From assembly GCF_042477335.2 (NCBI RefSeq), contig NC_091255.1, positions 33,582,501 through 33,646,500 of the forward strand: DNA of 64,000 bases, in the 5' to 3' direction. Positions within the stretch are counted from its first letter, which is position 1. Every line of letters begins with the position of its first letter. The position numbers and the translations under genes are program-made. Source of the DNA: Ovis canadensis. Taxonomy: Eukaryota > Chordata > Mammalia > Artiodactyla > Bovidae. Shown one piece after another: positions 34,691 through 45,394 of this stretch. The notes beneath the pieces are model-generated. The model ran no database searches. It had not been told where the DNA came from and saw only the letters and a list, made by a program, of their open reading frames with translations.

Positions 34691-34751
34691 ACAGCTCTGA
34701 CTGTGAGCCCTGTCTTCCTCAGACGGGGCTGAACTCTGCCCCACCCACGTG

Positions 34752-34955
34752 CATGTGTGCTAAACTGCGGCTCCATGGACTGTAGCCCACCAGGCTCCTT
34801 TATCCATGGGATTCTCCAGGCAAGAATACTGGAGTGGGTTGCATGCTGTCCTCTAGGGGATCTTCCCAATCCAGGGATTGAACCCGAACCCGCGATCTAT
34901 GTCTTCTCCATTGGCAAGTGGGTTCTTCATCACTAGTGCCACCTGGGAAGCCCCA
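34752..34955 (-). mobile_element. Bov-tA SINE
   Basis: Antisense: 'gctccatggactgtagccca', ending 'agtgccacctgggaagcccc'. Forms an inverted pair with the sense copy 70 bp away. Confidence 0.9.
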
Positions 34956-35308
34956 TCCTCATCCAAAACATACGAGTGCCTGCCCTTAAAGACTTCGGAA
35001 TCTCTGAAGGTTGGAACTGAAGTCAGATCTTGACCAGGCTGAGTTTCAGGCCTCGGGCCCTCTCTGACAACATGGGTCTCCTAATCCAGTCCATCCAATG
35101 GCCTCTGCCAATTTTGTCTGAGTGTGGGGCTCAACATTTAACCCCAGATTTCTGGATAAGTCTGAGCAGCTCCCAGAGAAATCGAAATTAGGGCTAAATG
35201 AGGTTGAAATTAAACCTAAATTTTGGCTGATTCCAATGTGCACAAGGCGTTGGATAGGTCTATGGACTTCAGTTAAGAGTTGGTGGGGTGGGGCCGAGGC
35301 TTACTTAC

Positions 35309-35390
35309 CTCAGCGCCACAAAGAACTACTTCACAACTTGGGGATGGGAGCCTCCTTACTCCAGCGGGAGCTCTGGGCCTTTGCAGAAAT
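35309..35390 (-). other. TEKT1: TEKT1 non-coding first exon (predicted)
   Basis: A near-perfect donor GAG|GTAAGTAA lies at 35,308 on the minus strand, directly downstream of the ciliary promoter motifs. The next acceptor in this direction that precedes the ATG exon is at 33,627-33,628. The 5' boundary is approximate. Confidence 0.6.
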
Positions 35391-35395
35391 GGGAC

Positions 35396-35444
35396 GTAAA
35401 CAGCTCAGGCTCTATGGCAACCGGTAACGCGTTACCAGGGCAAA
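35396..35444 (-). promoter_or_regulatory. TEKT1: TEKT1 ciliary promoter module (forkhead + X-box)
   Basis: GTAAACA at 35,396-35,402 is a forkhead/FOXJ1-type site. GTTACC-AG-GGCAAA at 35,431-35,444 fits the RFX X-box (GTNRCC-N0-3-RGYAAC) at 11 of 12 defined positions. A 14-bp palindrome GGTAACGCGTTACC overlaps it at 35,423-35,436, and another half-site GGCAAC lies at 35,416-35,421. The module is just upstream of the predicted exon 1, as expected for a motile-cilium gene. Confidence 0.7.
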
Positions 35445-35469
35445 GGGGGGTGGGGTCTGCTGCAAAGGG

Positions 35470-35870
35470 GCGTTTACTCCGGAAGGCTTTGCGCAGGCGC
35501 GAGTGTTGTCTTTTCGCCTGCGCTAGTGACTTGGCGATGTGGCTTGGGAGGGCTCTGGCCAGATAGACACCTCAATCTACAGCGAAGATGCGGGACACCA
35601 AGCTGGGGTTCAGGAGGCCTGCTACTGGTCCTGCTGCCGGCTGGGCCACCTCGGGCCGCACAGCACTAACTGGGTCTCGGACTCCCCAGATGTACCGCGA
35701 AATTGGGCTGGACGATGCCTCTAGGTCCTCGCAGCCGCAGGCCGGCCTGGGGCCACTTAAACCACACACCTGACGCTGCATGGAGAGATTCCTGGGGTTA
35801 CCGCGGCCGCGGGGGTGGGGGGTTAAGAGGAGGAGGGATGAGGAGGGGCACCCCGGGCCGGTCCCTCAGC
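35470..35870 (+). promoter_or_regulatory. CpG-rich bidirectional promoter region
   Basis: GC-rich, CpG-containing block with an ETS-type CCGGAAG at 35,480-35,486 and an NRF1-type TGCGCAGGCGCG at 35,490-35,501. These point to transcription to the right, divergent from TEKT1. Confidence 0.55.
35588..35773 (+). CDS. Possible divergent small ORF of 61 residues, unidentified
   Basis: This ORF begins 87 nt downstream of the NRF1-type motif, with A at -3 of its ATG. It is basic and Arg/Ala/Gly-rich (RRPATGPAAGWATSGRTALT ... MYREIGLDDASRSS) and I do not recognise a family. No strong downstream donor was found. It may be the first exon of an unknown gene, a short ORF in a divergent non-coding RNA, or chance. 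Confidence 0.25.
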   Translation: MRDTKLGFRRPATGPAAGWATSGRTALTGSRTPQMYREIGLDDASRSSQPQAGLGPLKPHT

Positions 35871-36810
35871 CTCCAGTCAGTGGCAGTGGCCAGACCGAGG
35901 GCTAGGAGTCAGGAGTGGTTTCTCTATCTAGAAAATGAGTGGCTTGAAACTCCCAAACAGCGTTCGGAATATGCTCTTTATGATTGTAGTGCTGGTAAAG
36001 CACTCCAAGGGTTGGAGGAGGGGATTAAAAAAAAAAAAACCCTGAGATCCTCGCGGAAGAACTGATCCTTGTAGTTGAGGCCAGCCAGCTGGACTCTGCT
36101 CTGCTGGTTTTGCCCTCTGAAAGGCCTAAACTCGGATGCTGTTGCTTCTGTTGATGTATTAACAAAAATAGAAGAAGAAGAAAAAAAGAGCTCTCCAACT
36201 ATTTATTCTGGAGTTTAAGTAAAATATTTTCAAAAGAAAAACCTTGTTTTGCACCCACACAGGCCAGCAAAGGCATGAGTCCAATAGAGAAAGTATGGAA
36301 CAGCTTATTATCAATACTCAGTGTGTATCTGGCATCAGTATATGGGTAGGGAGGAGAATATATGGGTAGGGAAGAGAATATAAAGCAGATATGCAGCTCA
36401 AGGCTTAGAATTTGCTAAATTAAGTGTACAACCAACGCTTATATTCAAAGTAGGAATACTCAGGCAAAGCACACTGAAGTTTTCAGTGATTTTGAGATTT
36501 TTGTTAGTTGGAATAAAACCGTGTTTCCCAAATACAATGAGTTTCCTCTGGAGTTGGTGTAGCTCTGTTTCTGCAACCAGGCTCTTCTCGTGTGGGAGGC
36601 CTGAATAGGTAGCTCTGAGTGCAGGTATGGGGAGGATGCCTTTGGCAAACCAACCCAGGTCACTGTGTCCACTGGGAGATGGAAAATACAGGGGAAAAAT
36701 GAAGTCTGCGAGGATAGACTCAGGAGGTTTAATATTTGTCAAGTGGACGTCCAGAAGGGGAAAAATAGAGAACAGATGAAGGAAAGAGGGAAAATGTCCT
36801 GCGCTAAAGA
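35871..36810. other. Intergenic stretch right of the TEKT1 promoter
   Basis: An A-run at 36,028-36,040 and a direct repeat 'gggtagggaggagaatata' / 'gggtagggaagagaatata' at about 36,345-36,382. No gene is supported. Confidence 0.5.
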
Positions 36811-36814
36811 CGCA

Positions 36815-37125
36815 AGTCTTTATTTCTCTTAATTAATTAAAATTTTACACAATTTTGAAAGGTTACTTTCTATTTACATTTTGTTATTGCAAAATGGTGG
36901 CTCTATTCTCCATGTTGTATTAATGCAATGCATCCTTGAGCCTGTCTTACACCCAATAGTTTTTGCCTCCGACACCTATATTATTTCTCCAGCTGGTAAC
37001 CACAAGTTGTGTCTCTATGAGTCTGCTTTGTTGTTGTTGTTGTTATACCCACTAGTTTGTTGTATTTTTAAAAAAATTCCACATGTAAGTGATATATAGA
37101 ATTTAAGACTCAAGTCTTTAGATTG
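36815..37125 (-). mobile_element. L1 3'-end fragment
   Basis: Antisense: 'ctccagctggtaaccacaag', 'tctctatgagtctgctttg' and a (GTT)n run; typical of L1 ends. Confidence 0.55.
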
Positions 37126-37239
37126 AAAGACCCACCTGAAATAATTATCTCCACACACATACATAGTCACACATACATACACATTATATATGCACCTATT
37201 CTCAATCTGTATACATCCTATTCTAGTGAAATTTCTTTT

Positions 37240-37350
37240 TCTTTTTTTGGCCTTACTGTGTGGTCTTAGTTCCCTGACCAGGAATTGAACCCACACGCCT
37301 TGTAGTGGAAGTGCAGAGTCTTAACCACTGGACCACTGGGGAAACGTCAT
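37240..37350 (-). mobile_element. CHR-2-type tRNA SINE
   Basis: Antisense: 'cttagttccctgaccaggaa', then 'ttaaccactggaccactggg'. Confidence 0.8.
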
Positions 37351-37974
37351 TATTCAAAGAGTAAAGGAAGAAAGAAATGAATATGTATATAGCTTTTTGT
37401 CTATAACATAGATTCCTAGAAATGATGCTAGAATAATGTCTTCAAAATTCTAGAGGAAATGATTTCAAATCTCAAATTCTATAACCAGCCAAAACACCTC
37501 ACAGAGCAAAATAAAGATATTTTTTGGCAGCTCTGAAACTTGAACATATACTCTTTTGGAAAAAAAATTACTGGAATAAAAGTGAAAAATCGAGAAAGAG
37601 GAAGATATTGACCATAACAAATAGAGGAACCATAAAGAAAAGATATGATAGCTGTATCAGTTCTGGAAAGCTATCAGTTCAAATTATAACTGAAAGTCAG
37701 AAGAGTTCTTGAAGAATTTAAGAAGAGTTACACAAATTATATGATTCATAACCCAGAAGTATAACTTCATGCTCTTGGTGAGCCGAAATTATATGTCAAA
37801 CAAGAAAGACAAACAGAAAGTGGGGACAGCATTAAACTGTCATTTTGAAACTAAAAGAATTCTGCAGGAAGCTTATGGAGGCCTCATGGTGTAGTGGAAA
37901 ACACACTTAGCCATGAGCCTGCAGTCTGGCTTCCAGCCTGGTTCCTACCTACCACTTAGCTGTCTCAGTGTTCT

Positions 37975-38690
37975 CATCCACATTAATAATACCTGTCCTG
38001 GAAAACAGCATGGAGGTTTCTCAAAAAGAGGAACTACCACGAGATCCAGCAATCCCATTGCTGGGCATATATCCAAGAAAACACCCAAAACCCTAATTTG
38101 AGAAGATACACACACCCCAATGTCCATAGCAGCATTATTTAAAACAGCCAAGATATGAAAGCAACCTAAGTTTCTATCACCAGATGAATGGATAAAGAAA
38201 ATGTGGCATACATATGTGTATACATATATATATACACATATATGAGAAGATATCAGTTATAAAAAAGAATAAAATTTTGCCATCTGCAGCAACACGCATG
38301 GATGTGGAGGGCATTATGCTAAGTGAAATAACTCACACAGAGAAAGACAAATTCTATATAATATCACTCATGTGGAATCTTAAACACAAAACACTAAATA
38401 AAACAGAAACAGACTCACAGATACAGAGAATAAGCTAGTGGTTCTCAGTGGGGAGATATCTGTGGGAAGATGGGATGGGCAATATGGGGGAAGGGAATTG
38501 GGAGGTACACACTACTAGATGTAAAATAAGCTACAGGGATATATTGTACAACATGGGAAATATAGCCAATATTTTATAATAAATTATAAACAGACTATAC
38601 CCTTTAAAAATCATGAATTGCTGTAATAGAGTGTAACATATAATATTGTATAGCAACTGTATTTCAATTAAAAAATAGTTATTTTTGTTC
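37975..38690 (+). mobile_element. L1 LINE 3' end
   Basis: Sense copy of the end of ORF2 and the 3' UTR: 'cccattgctgggcatatatc', 'accagatgaatggataaaga', 'cgcatggatgtggagggcat' and 'gtggaatcttaaacac', with stops. A TA-rich repeat lies at 38,210-38,245. Confidence 0.82.
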
Positions 38691-38759
38691 TGCTTGGCTT
38701 ATGATAGCCATAGGAGAGTCTTATGGATGCAAAAATGCTACCAAAACGTCAGATGTTAT

Positions 38760-39535
38760 TAACTTCTTGTTTAATTTCCTACAGTGCTTCCATGACCCTG
38801 GAGCTCTGTTTTCGTAGCATTGGCAGTGGTGTTCAGATCCGTGTTGGTTTCTCTACCCAGTTGCACCTGGATGAGGAAAAAAATCTCTTCCTCCATACAA
38901 GGGTATTGTTAAGATATGAATTGTTTTCTATCTTGGGCATCACTGTGGAACAGTGAGCTCGTTGAGAAGAAATCAGTTTTTTATTCTCAGCATTCTTCAA
39001 TTGTCTCAATATCATACGCCATTGTGTTGAAGCTGCTTCTTCAAGACCCCAGTGTCCTGGGTCTGTATCAGGACCTTACTCCTGTGTTGCACAGTGCTAT
39101 TGGAAAATCAGCAGTCAAGAAACGTGAGCATTTAAAAGCTTCTTATTGGCATTTTAAACTTTGACTAACTACCAGATGACGTCTGTGTGTTTCTAAGAGG
39201 TACTTCCGAGATAAGGAGGATGTCAAGCGTACGTTTCTCTATCGAAATAGCCTATTTCCACTGCCAGTAGGCCTGGGAGATGTTCTCAGCCATCTTTCTC
39301 TCTTGTGGTCACCGCACACCCGCAACTCCAGTAGTCTTTTCGCCGTGTCTACAGTGCATAGTCACCTCCACCAGTTCTGGCTGTGATTCATAGCAGCGTC
39401 TGTAAGGTGGCTGGCCGTGAAGCTAACTGGACTTCCCGGGGATTGAACCCAGGACCTAGCAGATTCTCTGCACTAAAGTGTGTGTTCCTGGAGGACTAGG
39501 GTACATTTGTTGTGCCCAATAAATGTATTTTAAAA
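38760..39535 (+). other. Unassigned single-copy-looking stretch with poly(A)-like end
   Basis: Starts after a polypyrimidine-AG (TTTAATTTCCTACAG, to 38,778) and ends at GCCCAATAAATG (about 39,515). Broken frames read CFRSIGSGVQIRVGFSTQLH and, shifted, IVLKLLLQDPSVLGLYQDLT. I do not recognise a gene. It could be a decayed processed pseudogene, a 3' exon of a plus-strand transcript, or an unrecognised old repeat. Confidence 0.35.
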
Positions 39536-39549
39536 TGTAAAAATATGTG

Positions 39550-39830
39550 TACTATTTATTTGTTTATCCGCATTTGGCTGTGCTGGGTCTTGCTGCACCC
39601 AGGCTTTCTCTAGTTGCGGTGAGCAGGGGCTGCTCTCTAGGTTGGCTGCGGGGGCTTCTCATTGCAGTGGCTTCTCTCGCTGTGGCTCCTGGGCTACAGA
39701 GCACAGGCTCAGTAGTTGTGGTGCATGGACTTAGTTGCTCCACGTGGAATCTTCCAGGACCAGGGATCAAACCCGTGTCCCCTGTACTGGCAGGCAGATT
39801 CTTAACCACTGGACCACCAGCGAAGTCCTA
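39550..39830 (-). mobile_element. CHR-1-type tRNA SINE
   Basis: Antisense: 'catttggctgtgctgggtct', 'cacaggctcagtagttgtgg' and terminal 'ggaccaccagcgaagtcct'. Confidence 0.88.
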
Positions 39831-39837
39831 AAATATT

Positions 39838-40022
39838 TTATTTTTAATTATTTATTTGGCTGTACTGAGTCTTGGTTGTGGCACAAGGGATCCTTGATTC
39901 TTCGTTCTGGCATGCAAACTCTTAGTTGTAGGCATATGGGATCTAGTTCCCTGACCGGGATCAAACCTGCCCCCTTGCATTGAGAGCGAAGTCCTAGCTA
40001 TTGGACCAGCAGGGAAGTCCCC
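39838..40022 (-). mobile_element. CHR-type tRNA SINE
   Basis: Antisense, directly adjoining the previous SINE: 'ttggctgtactgagtcttgg', ending 'ggaccagcagggaagtccc'. Confidence 0.85.
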
Positions 40023-40734
40023 CAATAAATGTGTATTGAACGGGTGTGCTCTAATCAATTGAGCTGTCCAGGCTTTATGAAAGTGAGCAGCATTGACATA
40101 AGAATGCAATTCTGTTAAGTGGGAAGGGGATGTCTGAGAATGCGTTATTGCCTAAATTAATGTTAGGAAACAAACTGCTCAGTAAAGAAATCAATGTGCG
40201 TAGCTCTTTCTTATTTATGTCACCCAATCACTATTTACTTACTTTTTGTTGAGTACCATTTTATTCCATCCAGGAAAAGCTATGGAAAATAGATTCTGTT
40301 TTATGCTTGCTTTTGTTCTCCTACCAAGAGTCAATTTAATTATAAAGGTTTTAAAAAAGATTATTATACATTCATGAACACAATCAAAAAACTAAAATAC
40401 TTCAAGACCTTAGAAAGCATGAAATTTGAGTGTGATTTTGAAAAATTGGCCCTTGGATTACCTATTTGGGGCTTGTGAAAATCAGCAAAGGATGCTATTG
40501 AATGTGCTTCACGCCAATACTCCTCTTATTTTGACGGACATTTCAGAGAACTTAGGTACATCTTAGAGTTCTAGTCCTTCAGACTTTCAAAGCATTCAGT
40601 GTACATGGTACTAGAGTTTCTACTCATCTTGATTTCCCTGTGTCTGAAAGAACATTAGAAAGAAATTTTGGTGGTTTTTAAACCTATAGGTTTACTTTTG
40701 AACTTTTGAGGTATCCTTTAAGAGAATCTGACTC
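40023..40734. other. AT-rich intergenic stretch
   Basis: Nothing recognised. Confidence 0.4.
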
Positions 40735-40905
40735 TTAGAATTGCAAGGAACTTGAAAGGTTATCTAATCCAATCTGATGCTAAAATGCTATAGTCTCTAC
40801 AGCATTCCTGCCAAATGGTTGTCCAGTGCTTGAACTCTCCTAGTGATGGGGAACTCATCACCTCTCCAGTCAGTCCTTCTTTGGGATATTCCGCAGGGAA
40901 GGCCT
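40735..40905. repeat. Ancient mammalian repeat, family uncertain
   Basis: 'gaaaggttatctaatccaat', 'caaatggttgtccagtgctt' and 'tagtgatggggaactcatca' belong to a common old mammalian repeat (CR1/L3-like or similar). Confidence 0.45.
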
Positions 40906-40969
40906 TCTGATGGTTTTCATCTGTGAGTACTAGTTTCTATCTTGGGCCATACAGAATAAAGAGAAGTTT

Positions 40970-41165
40970 ATATATATATCACATTTTCTTTATCCATTCA
41001 TCCATTCATCAGTGGACACTTAGGTTGCTCCCGTGTCTTAACTATTGTAAACAATGCTGCAATGAATATAGGGGGTGATATATCTTTTTGAATTAGTGTT
41101 TTTGTTTTCTTTGGATAAATAACCAGAAATAAAATTGTTGGGATCATATAGGAGGTCTATTTTCT
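40970..41165 (-). mobile_element. L1 3'-end fragment
   Basis: Antisense: 'tttatccattcatccattca', 'actattgtaaacaatgctgc' and 'tttctttggataaataacca'. Confidence 0.75.
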
Positions 41166-41167
41166 GT

Positions 41168-41290
41168 TGTTGTTTAGTTGCTAAGTTGTGTCTGATTCGA
41201 GACTCTGTGGACTGTTTGTAGCCCAGTAGGCTCCTCTGTCCAGGGGATTTCTCAGGTAAGAATCCTGGAGTGGGTTGCCATTTCCTTCTA
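41168..41290 (-). mobile_element. Bov-tA SINE, truncated
   Basis: Antisense: 'gttgtttagttgctaagttg' and GGAGTGGGTTGCCATTTCC. It sits between two L1 pieces, so it may have inserted into one L1. Confidence 0.82.
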
Positions 41291-41640
41291 TTTTTATTTA
41301 TCTATTTTTATTATTTATTTTTATTGGAGTATAATTGCTTTACAATGTTATATTGGTTTCTGCTGTACAGAAGCATTCTCTTTTAATATTCTTTTCCATT
41401 ATGGCTTATCATAGGATATTAAATACAGTTCTCTGTGATATGCAGTAGGACCTCGTTGTTCATTCTACATATAAAAGTTTATATCTGCTAACTCCAACCT
41501 CCCTCTCCATCCCTCCCCCAACCCCCTCCCCCTTAGCAATCACTAGTCTGTTCTCTACGTGTGACAGTTTCTTAATGTTCTATTTAAAAGTCTAGTTCAG
41601 GATGCTAAACATATGTTTATTATTTATGAATATCTATCTA
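41291..41640 (-). mobile_element. L1 3' UTR fragment
   Basis: Antisense: 'ttattggagtataattgctt', 'tacaatgttatattggtttc' and 'ctgtgatatgcagtaggacc'. Confidence 0.78.
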
Positions 41641-41759
41641 CTAGCATTTATGAGGGCCAAGCAAGTGCTGACTGAGCCAAACCCTGGAAAATGTAATTAT
41701 TCTTTTACTATGCTGGCATGGCCTTGTGCTCCTGAGAGCTTTACTGCTATCTGCTATTG

Positions 41760-41905
41760 AATCTTGGCAGACACCACTGAGTATTTCTCAGAATGTGGGC
41801 AACCCTCCAATAATCTGCATCAGAACCCCCTGGGGTGCTTGTTAAAGTGTGGATTCTCAGGCCCCACCACAAATATGCTGGATCAGAACTTAGGTCTAAG
41901 ATAAC
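41760..41905 (+). mobile_element. MER5/MER20-like hAT MITE (probable)
   Basis: 'ctgcatcagaaccccctggg', 'gcttgttaaagtgtggattc' and 'tcaggccccacc' are typical phrases. Confidence 0.5.
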
Positions 41906-42614
41906 GCTGCACCTTCGTGGGACCTGCTCTGTCCTACCAGTGGTCTTCCCTTGGGTTTCACTTTTCCACAGGAAACAGAACATAAACCTCAAATTGTCTT
42001 TGTACTTGGCCCTGTTCCCTTTGTTGATCTGATACAAGAATAGCTTTTTGTGGTACAACAGTGAGTTTGTTGAATAGACCCCTTGTATTTTTAGGAGAAG
42101 AAATTTAGTGCTTCATTGCTCACCATCTCTACTGGCCCTGGTAGCTCTAAGGATAAACCAGCTTGGGTTTCACCCTGGAGGATTAACATTTCAGAGAGCA
42201 CACAAAACCCCTTGAAAGTCAAGACGAGACAGGGCAGAGAGTGTGCTGGGTTCTTTGTGTGGTTTGTTTCTTGTCTTTAGCCATTTGTCAGGCACGGCAG
42301 CTGAAGGTGCTGAATTGGATGAGGTAGCAACATTCGAGACTCAAACCAGGTGCCAGGTGCTCCCTGGAGGGTGGAGCAAAGGCTACTAACTCACCTCCTG
42401 TCCTTCTTGCAATGATCTCCACACCTGGGAGATAACTGTAGGAAAGAAAAAATGTTTCCCCTCTTTTATGTTCAGTATATAGGGATACGCAAATTAAACT
42501 GGCAAAGCTTAGCAGAAGGAAATGTATATGATTTTTATTTATGTTAGTATTTTTGTGTGCATGGGATTGTCACACACAAAAAAAATAAGTGAAAACTCTT
42601 AAGAAGCAGCTAGA
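41906..42614. other. Intergenic stretch, nothing recognised
   Basis: Unique-looking; no gene model is supported. Confidence 0.4.
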
Positions 42615-42790
42615 GGGACTTCTCTGGCATCCCAGTGGTTAGGGCTCTGCACTTCCAATTCAGGGGCCACGGGTTCAATCCCTGGTTGGGGAACTGACAT
42701 CCCATAGGCCATGTGGTACGACCAAACACAACAAAGCAAAACAAAAAGCCCAAATAAACAGTTTAAAAAAATCCAATTAAAAATTTTTTT
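42615..42790 (+). mobile_element. CHR-2-type tRNA SINE
   Basis: Sense: GGACTTCTCTGGCATCCCAG, 'gggttcaatccctggttggg' and an A-rich tail. Confidence 0.85.
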
Positions 42791-43624
42791 GAAAGAGCAG
42801 CTAGACTTGGGGCTTTTATACCATTTTAACAAAGGGCAGTAAATTGTGGAGAGTTGGCTAGAAAAAGGAAAGAAGATTTGGGTTTCTGGGGTGATAAATT
42901 CTAGGAAAGTGACTAGGGAATATATGGGAAACCAATGAAAGATAAAGGTTATTTTTATAAGGTCTGTTTATGCAGATTCATCTCAGTGTGACTCCAGTCT
43001 CTGGTGATCAGAGTTTGTCTCTTTTTCGTGGTACAGACCTTCCTCCAAGGAACATCTATAGCCTAGATTTAGGCAGATAAGGGAGGACAGAGAACTTTTC
43101 CTGCATCTCTCACTTTTCAGTTACCTTGCAGCTCAAAAATAACCCTTATGCCAACGTGGCATATTTTGGGATGGCATACCCTGGCCCCCTTTAGGATCAT
43201 TAGCACACCCAGCTGGGAAGAGGCTGGACAGGAGCTGGCACAGAAGGCTGACTTCAGGCAGCTTTGAGTTCTAGCTGCATCCCCTGTGCAGAACAATCAG
43301 CCTGGGTCCTGCGAGGGCTGCCCTCTCGCTCTATCGGATTTGCTATGTCCTAGTTTGAGAGCAGCCCTCTAAACCCAGAGGGACCATAGGCGTGGGATTG
43401 AGGCGCCCACCAGGCAGAACCACTCTGCGGAAAGGTAGATTCTTAGACAGTGAAAACCAAGCCTCATAGTTCAATGGATTGAAAATTAAATCACAAGTTA
43501 ATTTTTTTAAGTTTTCTAAAATATGTGGATAAGCCATATCTTCATATGAGCCTAATACTATGAATAATAATAAATGGGATACATACTACTACATATAAAG
43601 TAGATAAACAACAAGGACCTCCTG
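42791..43624. other. Intergenic stretch, nothing recognised
   Basis: No gene or clear repeat is recognised. Confidence 0.4.
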
Positions 43625-43965
43625 GGACTTTCCTGGTGGCACAGTCAATAAGAATCTGCCTGCCAATGCAGGGGACATGGGTTTGATCCCTGCTCCAGGA
43701 AGATGCCACATGCCGCACAGGAACTAAGCCCGTCCATCCACCACGGCTACTGAACCTGCTGCACTCAACTACTGAGCCCCTGCGCCACAACTACTGAAGC
43801 CCACGAGCCTAGAGCCTGTGCTCGGCAACAAGAGGGGTGACCACAATGAGAAGCCCATGCGTCGCAACTGGAGAACAGCCCCCACTTGCTGCAAGCAGAG
43901 AAGGCCTGCGCACAGCAACAAAGAGCCAATGCAACGAAAAACAGATAAATATTAAAACAACAACA
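43625..43965 (+). mobile_element. CHR-1-type tRNA SINE, full length
   Basis: Sense: GGACTTTCCTGGTGGCACAG, 'gcgccacaactactgaagcc', 'aatgagaagcccatgcgtcg' and an A-rich tail. Confidence 0.88.
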
Positions 43966-44125
43966 AAAAACAGGGATCTACTCTGTGGCACAGGGAACTA
44001 TATGCAATATCTTGTAAAAACCTATAACAGAAAATGATCTGAAAAAGAATACACATATATGTATAACTGAATTACTTTACCGTGCAGTTGAAACACTGTG
44101 AATTCAATAAAAAAAGAAAAAAAAA
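43966..44125 (+). mobile_element. L1 3' UTR fragment with A-tail
   Basis: Sense: 'ctctgtggcacagggaacta', 'gtataactgaattactttac' and 'gaattcaataaaaaaag'. Confidence 0.8.
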
Positions 44126-44163
44126 AAAATCTAAGCCACCTATATCAAGGAAATCATTATGTT

Positions 44164-44178
44164 CCACCAGAGGGCACT
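44164..44178 (+). promoter_or_regulatory. CTCF-consensus site
   Basis: CCACCAGAGGGCACT fits every position of the 15-nt CTCF core. It lies between the TEKT1 promoter and the SMTNL2 3' end, in the same orientation as the site at 9,067. Confidence 0.65.
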
Positions 44179-44589
44179 GTGGTAGCAATCTAGTAAAACA
44201 TTCATAAAATAGGCTTGTAAGAACAGAGGGAGTTCGTGATTGGTTTGTAAATTTGTGACAACAGCTTTGAGCAGAAACAAAATCCAAGTACCACTTTCAC
44301 CACAGGGGGTGGCACGAAAACTACTCACATGGTTGTTTTTTCTTTTTAAGTCGGGACCACAGGAAAAGAAAAGGCAAGTTAACTGAACTGCTTTCTTTAG
44401 TTGCTATGTTGTTCTGTTGCTATGTGGTCTAATAGAACCTACAAACATAATCAAGGCGATCACATTTCCTCTGCCTCAGCCATCTGAAAACCTTCATACC
44501 CCTAAGAGTCTTCATCCCCACTTGTGCCCGAAGCAACAAAGTTTGCCCGAGGGTTTAAATTGGGAACGATAGTAAGAGTGATAGCTAGC

Positions 44590-44830
44590 TTGTTTTGAAC
44601 ACTGAGTGCTAGGCTGGGCGATTCGCGTGGCTCATCTCTTTAATCCCCACAGCAGCGTTGAGTTAGGTTCTATTATTATCAGCTCCATCAGACAGATGAG
44701 GAGACTAAGCCCATGGAAGACTGAGCGCTGGGCCATGGGACACTGCAAACCAGTGGCAGAGCTGTGATTCAGATCCAGGCAGGTTGAATCTAGATCCCTC
44801 ATCCGAGCTGTTTCCATCTCCTAGTCTATT
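44590..44830 (-). mobile_element. MIR SINE, ancient
   Basis: Antisense MIR order: 'gctcatctctttaatcccca', 'cagacagatgaggagactaa' and 'gagctgtgattcagatccag'. Confidence 0.7.
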
Positions 44831-45394
44831 AGGCGCAAAGACAGAACTAGAATGCAGGTCTCTTTGTTACAAATTAAAGAGTGACTTTAGTGTTGAAAAA
44901 GACATGTATGGGCAGGAGTAGGTAGAAGAAAACTTTAGAAGAGGGCTGACTCACGTGTCAGCAGGATGATTCTGCCTGATGCGTTGAGAATAAACCGTAG
45001 CGGGAAGAAAGGCAGAAGCAAGATGCGATTGCAATTAGAAGGCTATTGCTATGATGCAGGTGAAAGATGATCACGGTGCCCAAGAGGATGCCGGTGGCTT
45101 GGAGCCGGGTGTGAGCACGGAAGGTGGTAAGAAGCGAGTGGACTCCGGGCAAACATTGAGGGCAGAGCCAGAGTATTTCTTGACATAATAGGTGTGAGGT
45201 GCGAAAGAGAAAAGACAAAAGTAGCTCCAAGGTTTTGGGTCTAAGCGACTGGGAAGATGAAGCTGCCGTCAAGTGAGATGGGGAGACAGAAGCTGGAGCA
45301 ATGACCCTGTTATCCACTGCTGAACTAAACCAGACTTCGGTGGCATAAAACAACAACCATCACTTATTAAATGTATTAATATTAAATTAATATA
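44831..45394. other. Intergenic stretch, probably old repeats
   Basis: 'ggctattgctatgatgcagg' and 'ggtggcttggagccgg' around 45,040-45,110 look like an old repeat I cannot name. Confidence 0.4.

Noticed and set aside
34232-34744. Minus-strand open frame of 170 codons
   Set aside because: It reads through a Bov-tA SINE and neighbouring non-coding sequence; such SINE-containing frames recur across the window.
34935-34950. GTGCCACCTGGG as a possible CTCF site
   Set aside because: It is the conserved end of a Bov-tA SINE and departs from the consensus at key positions.
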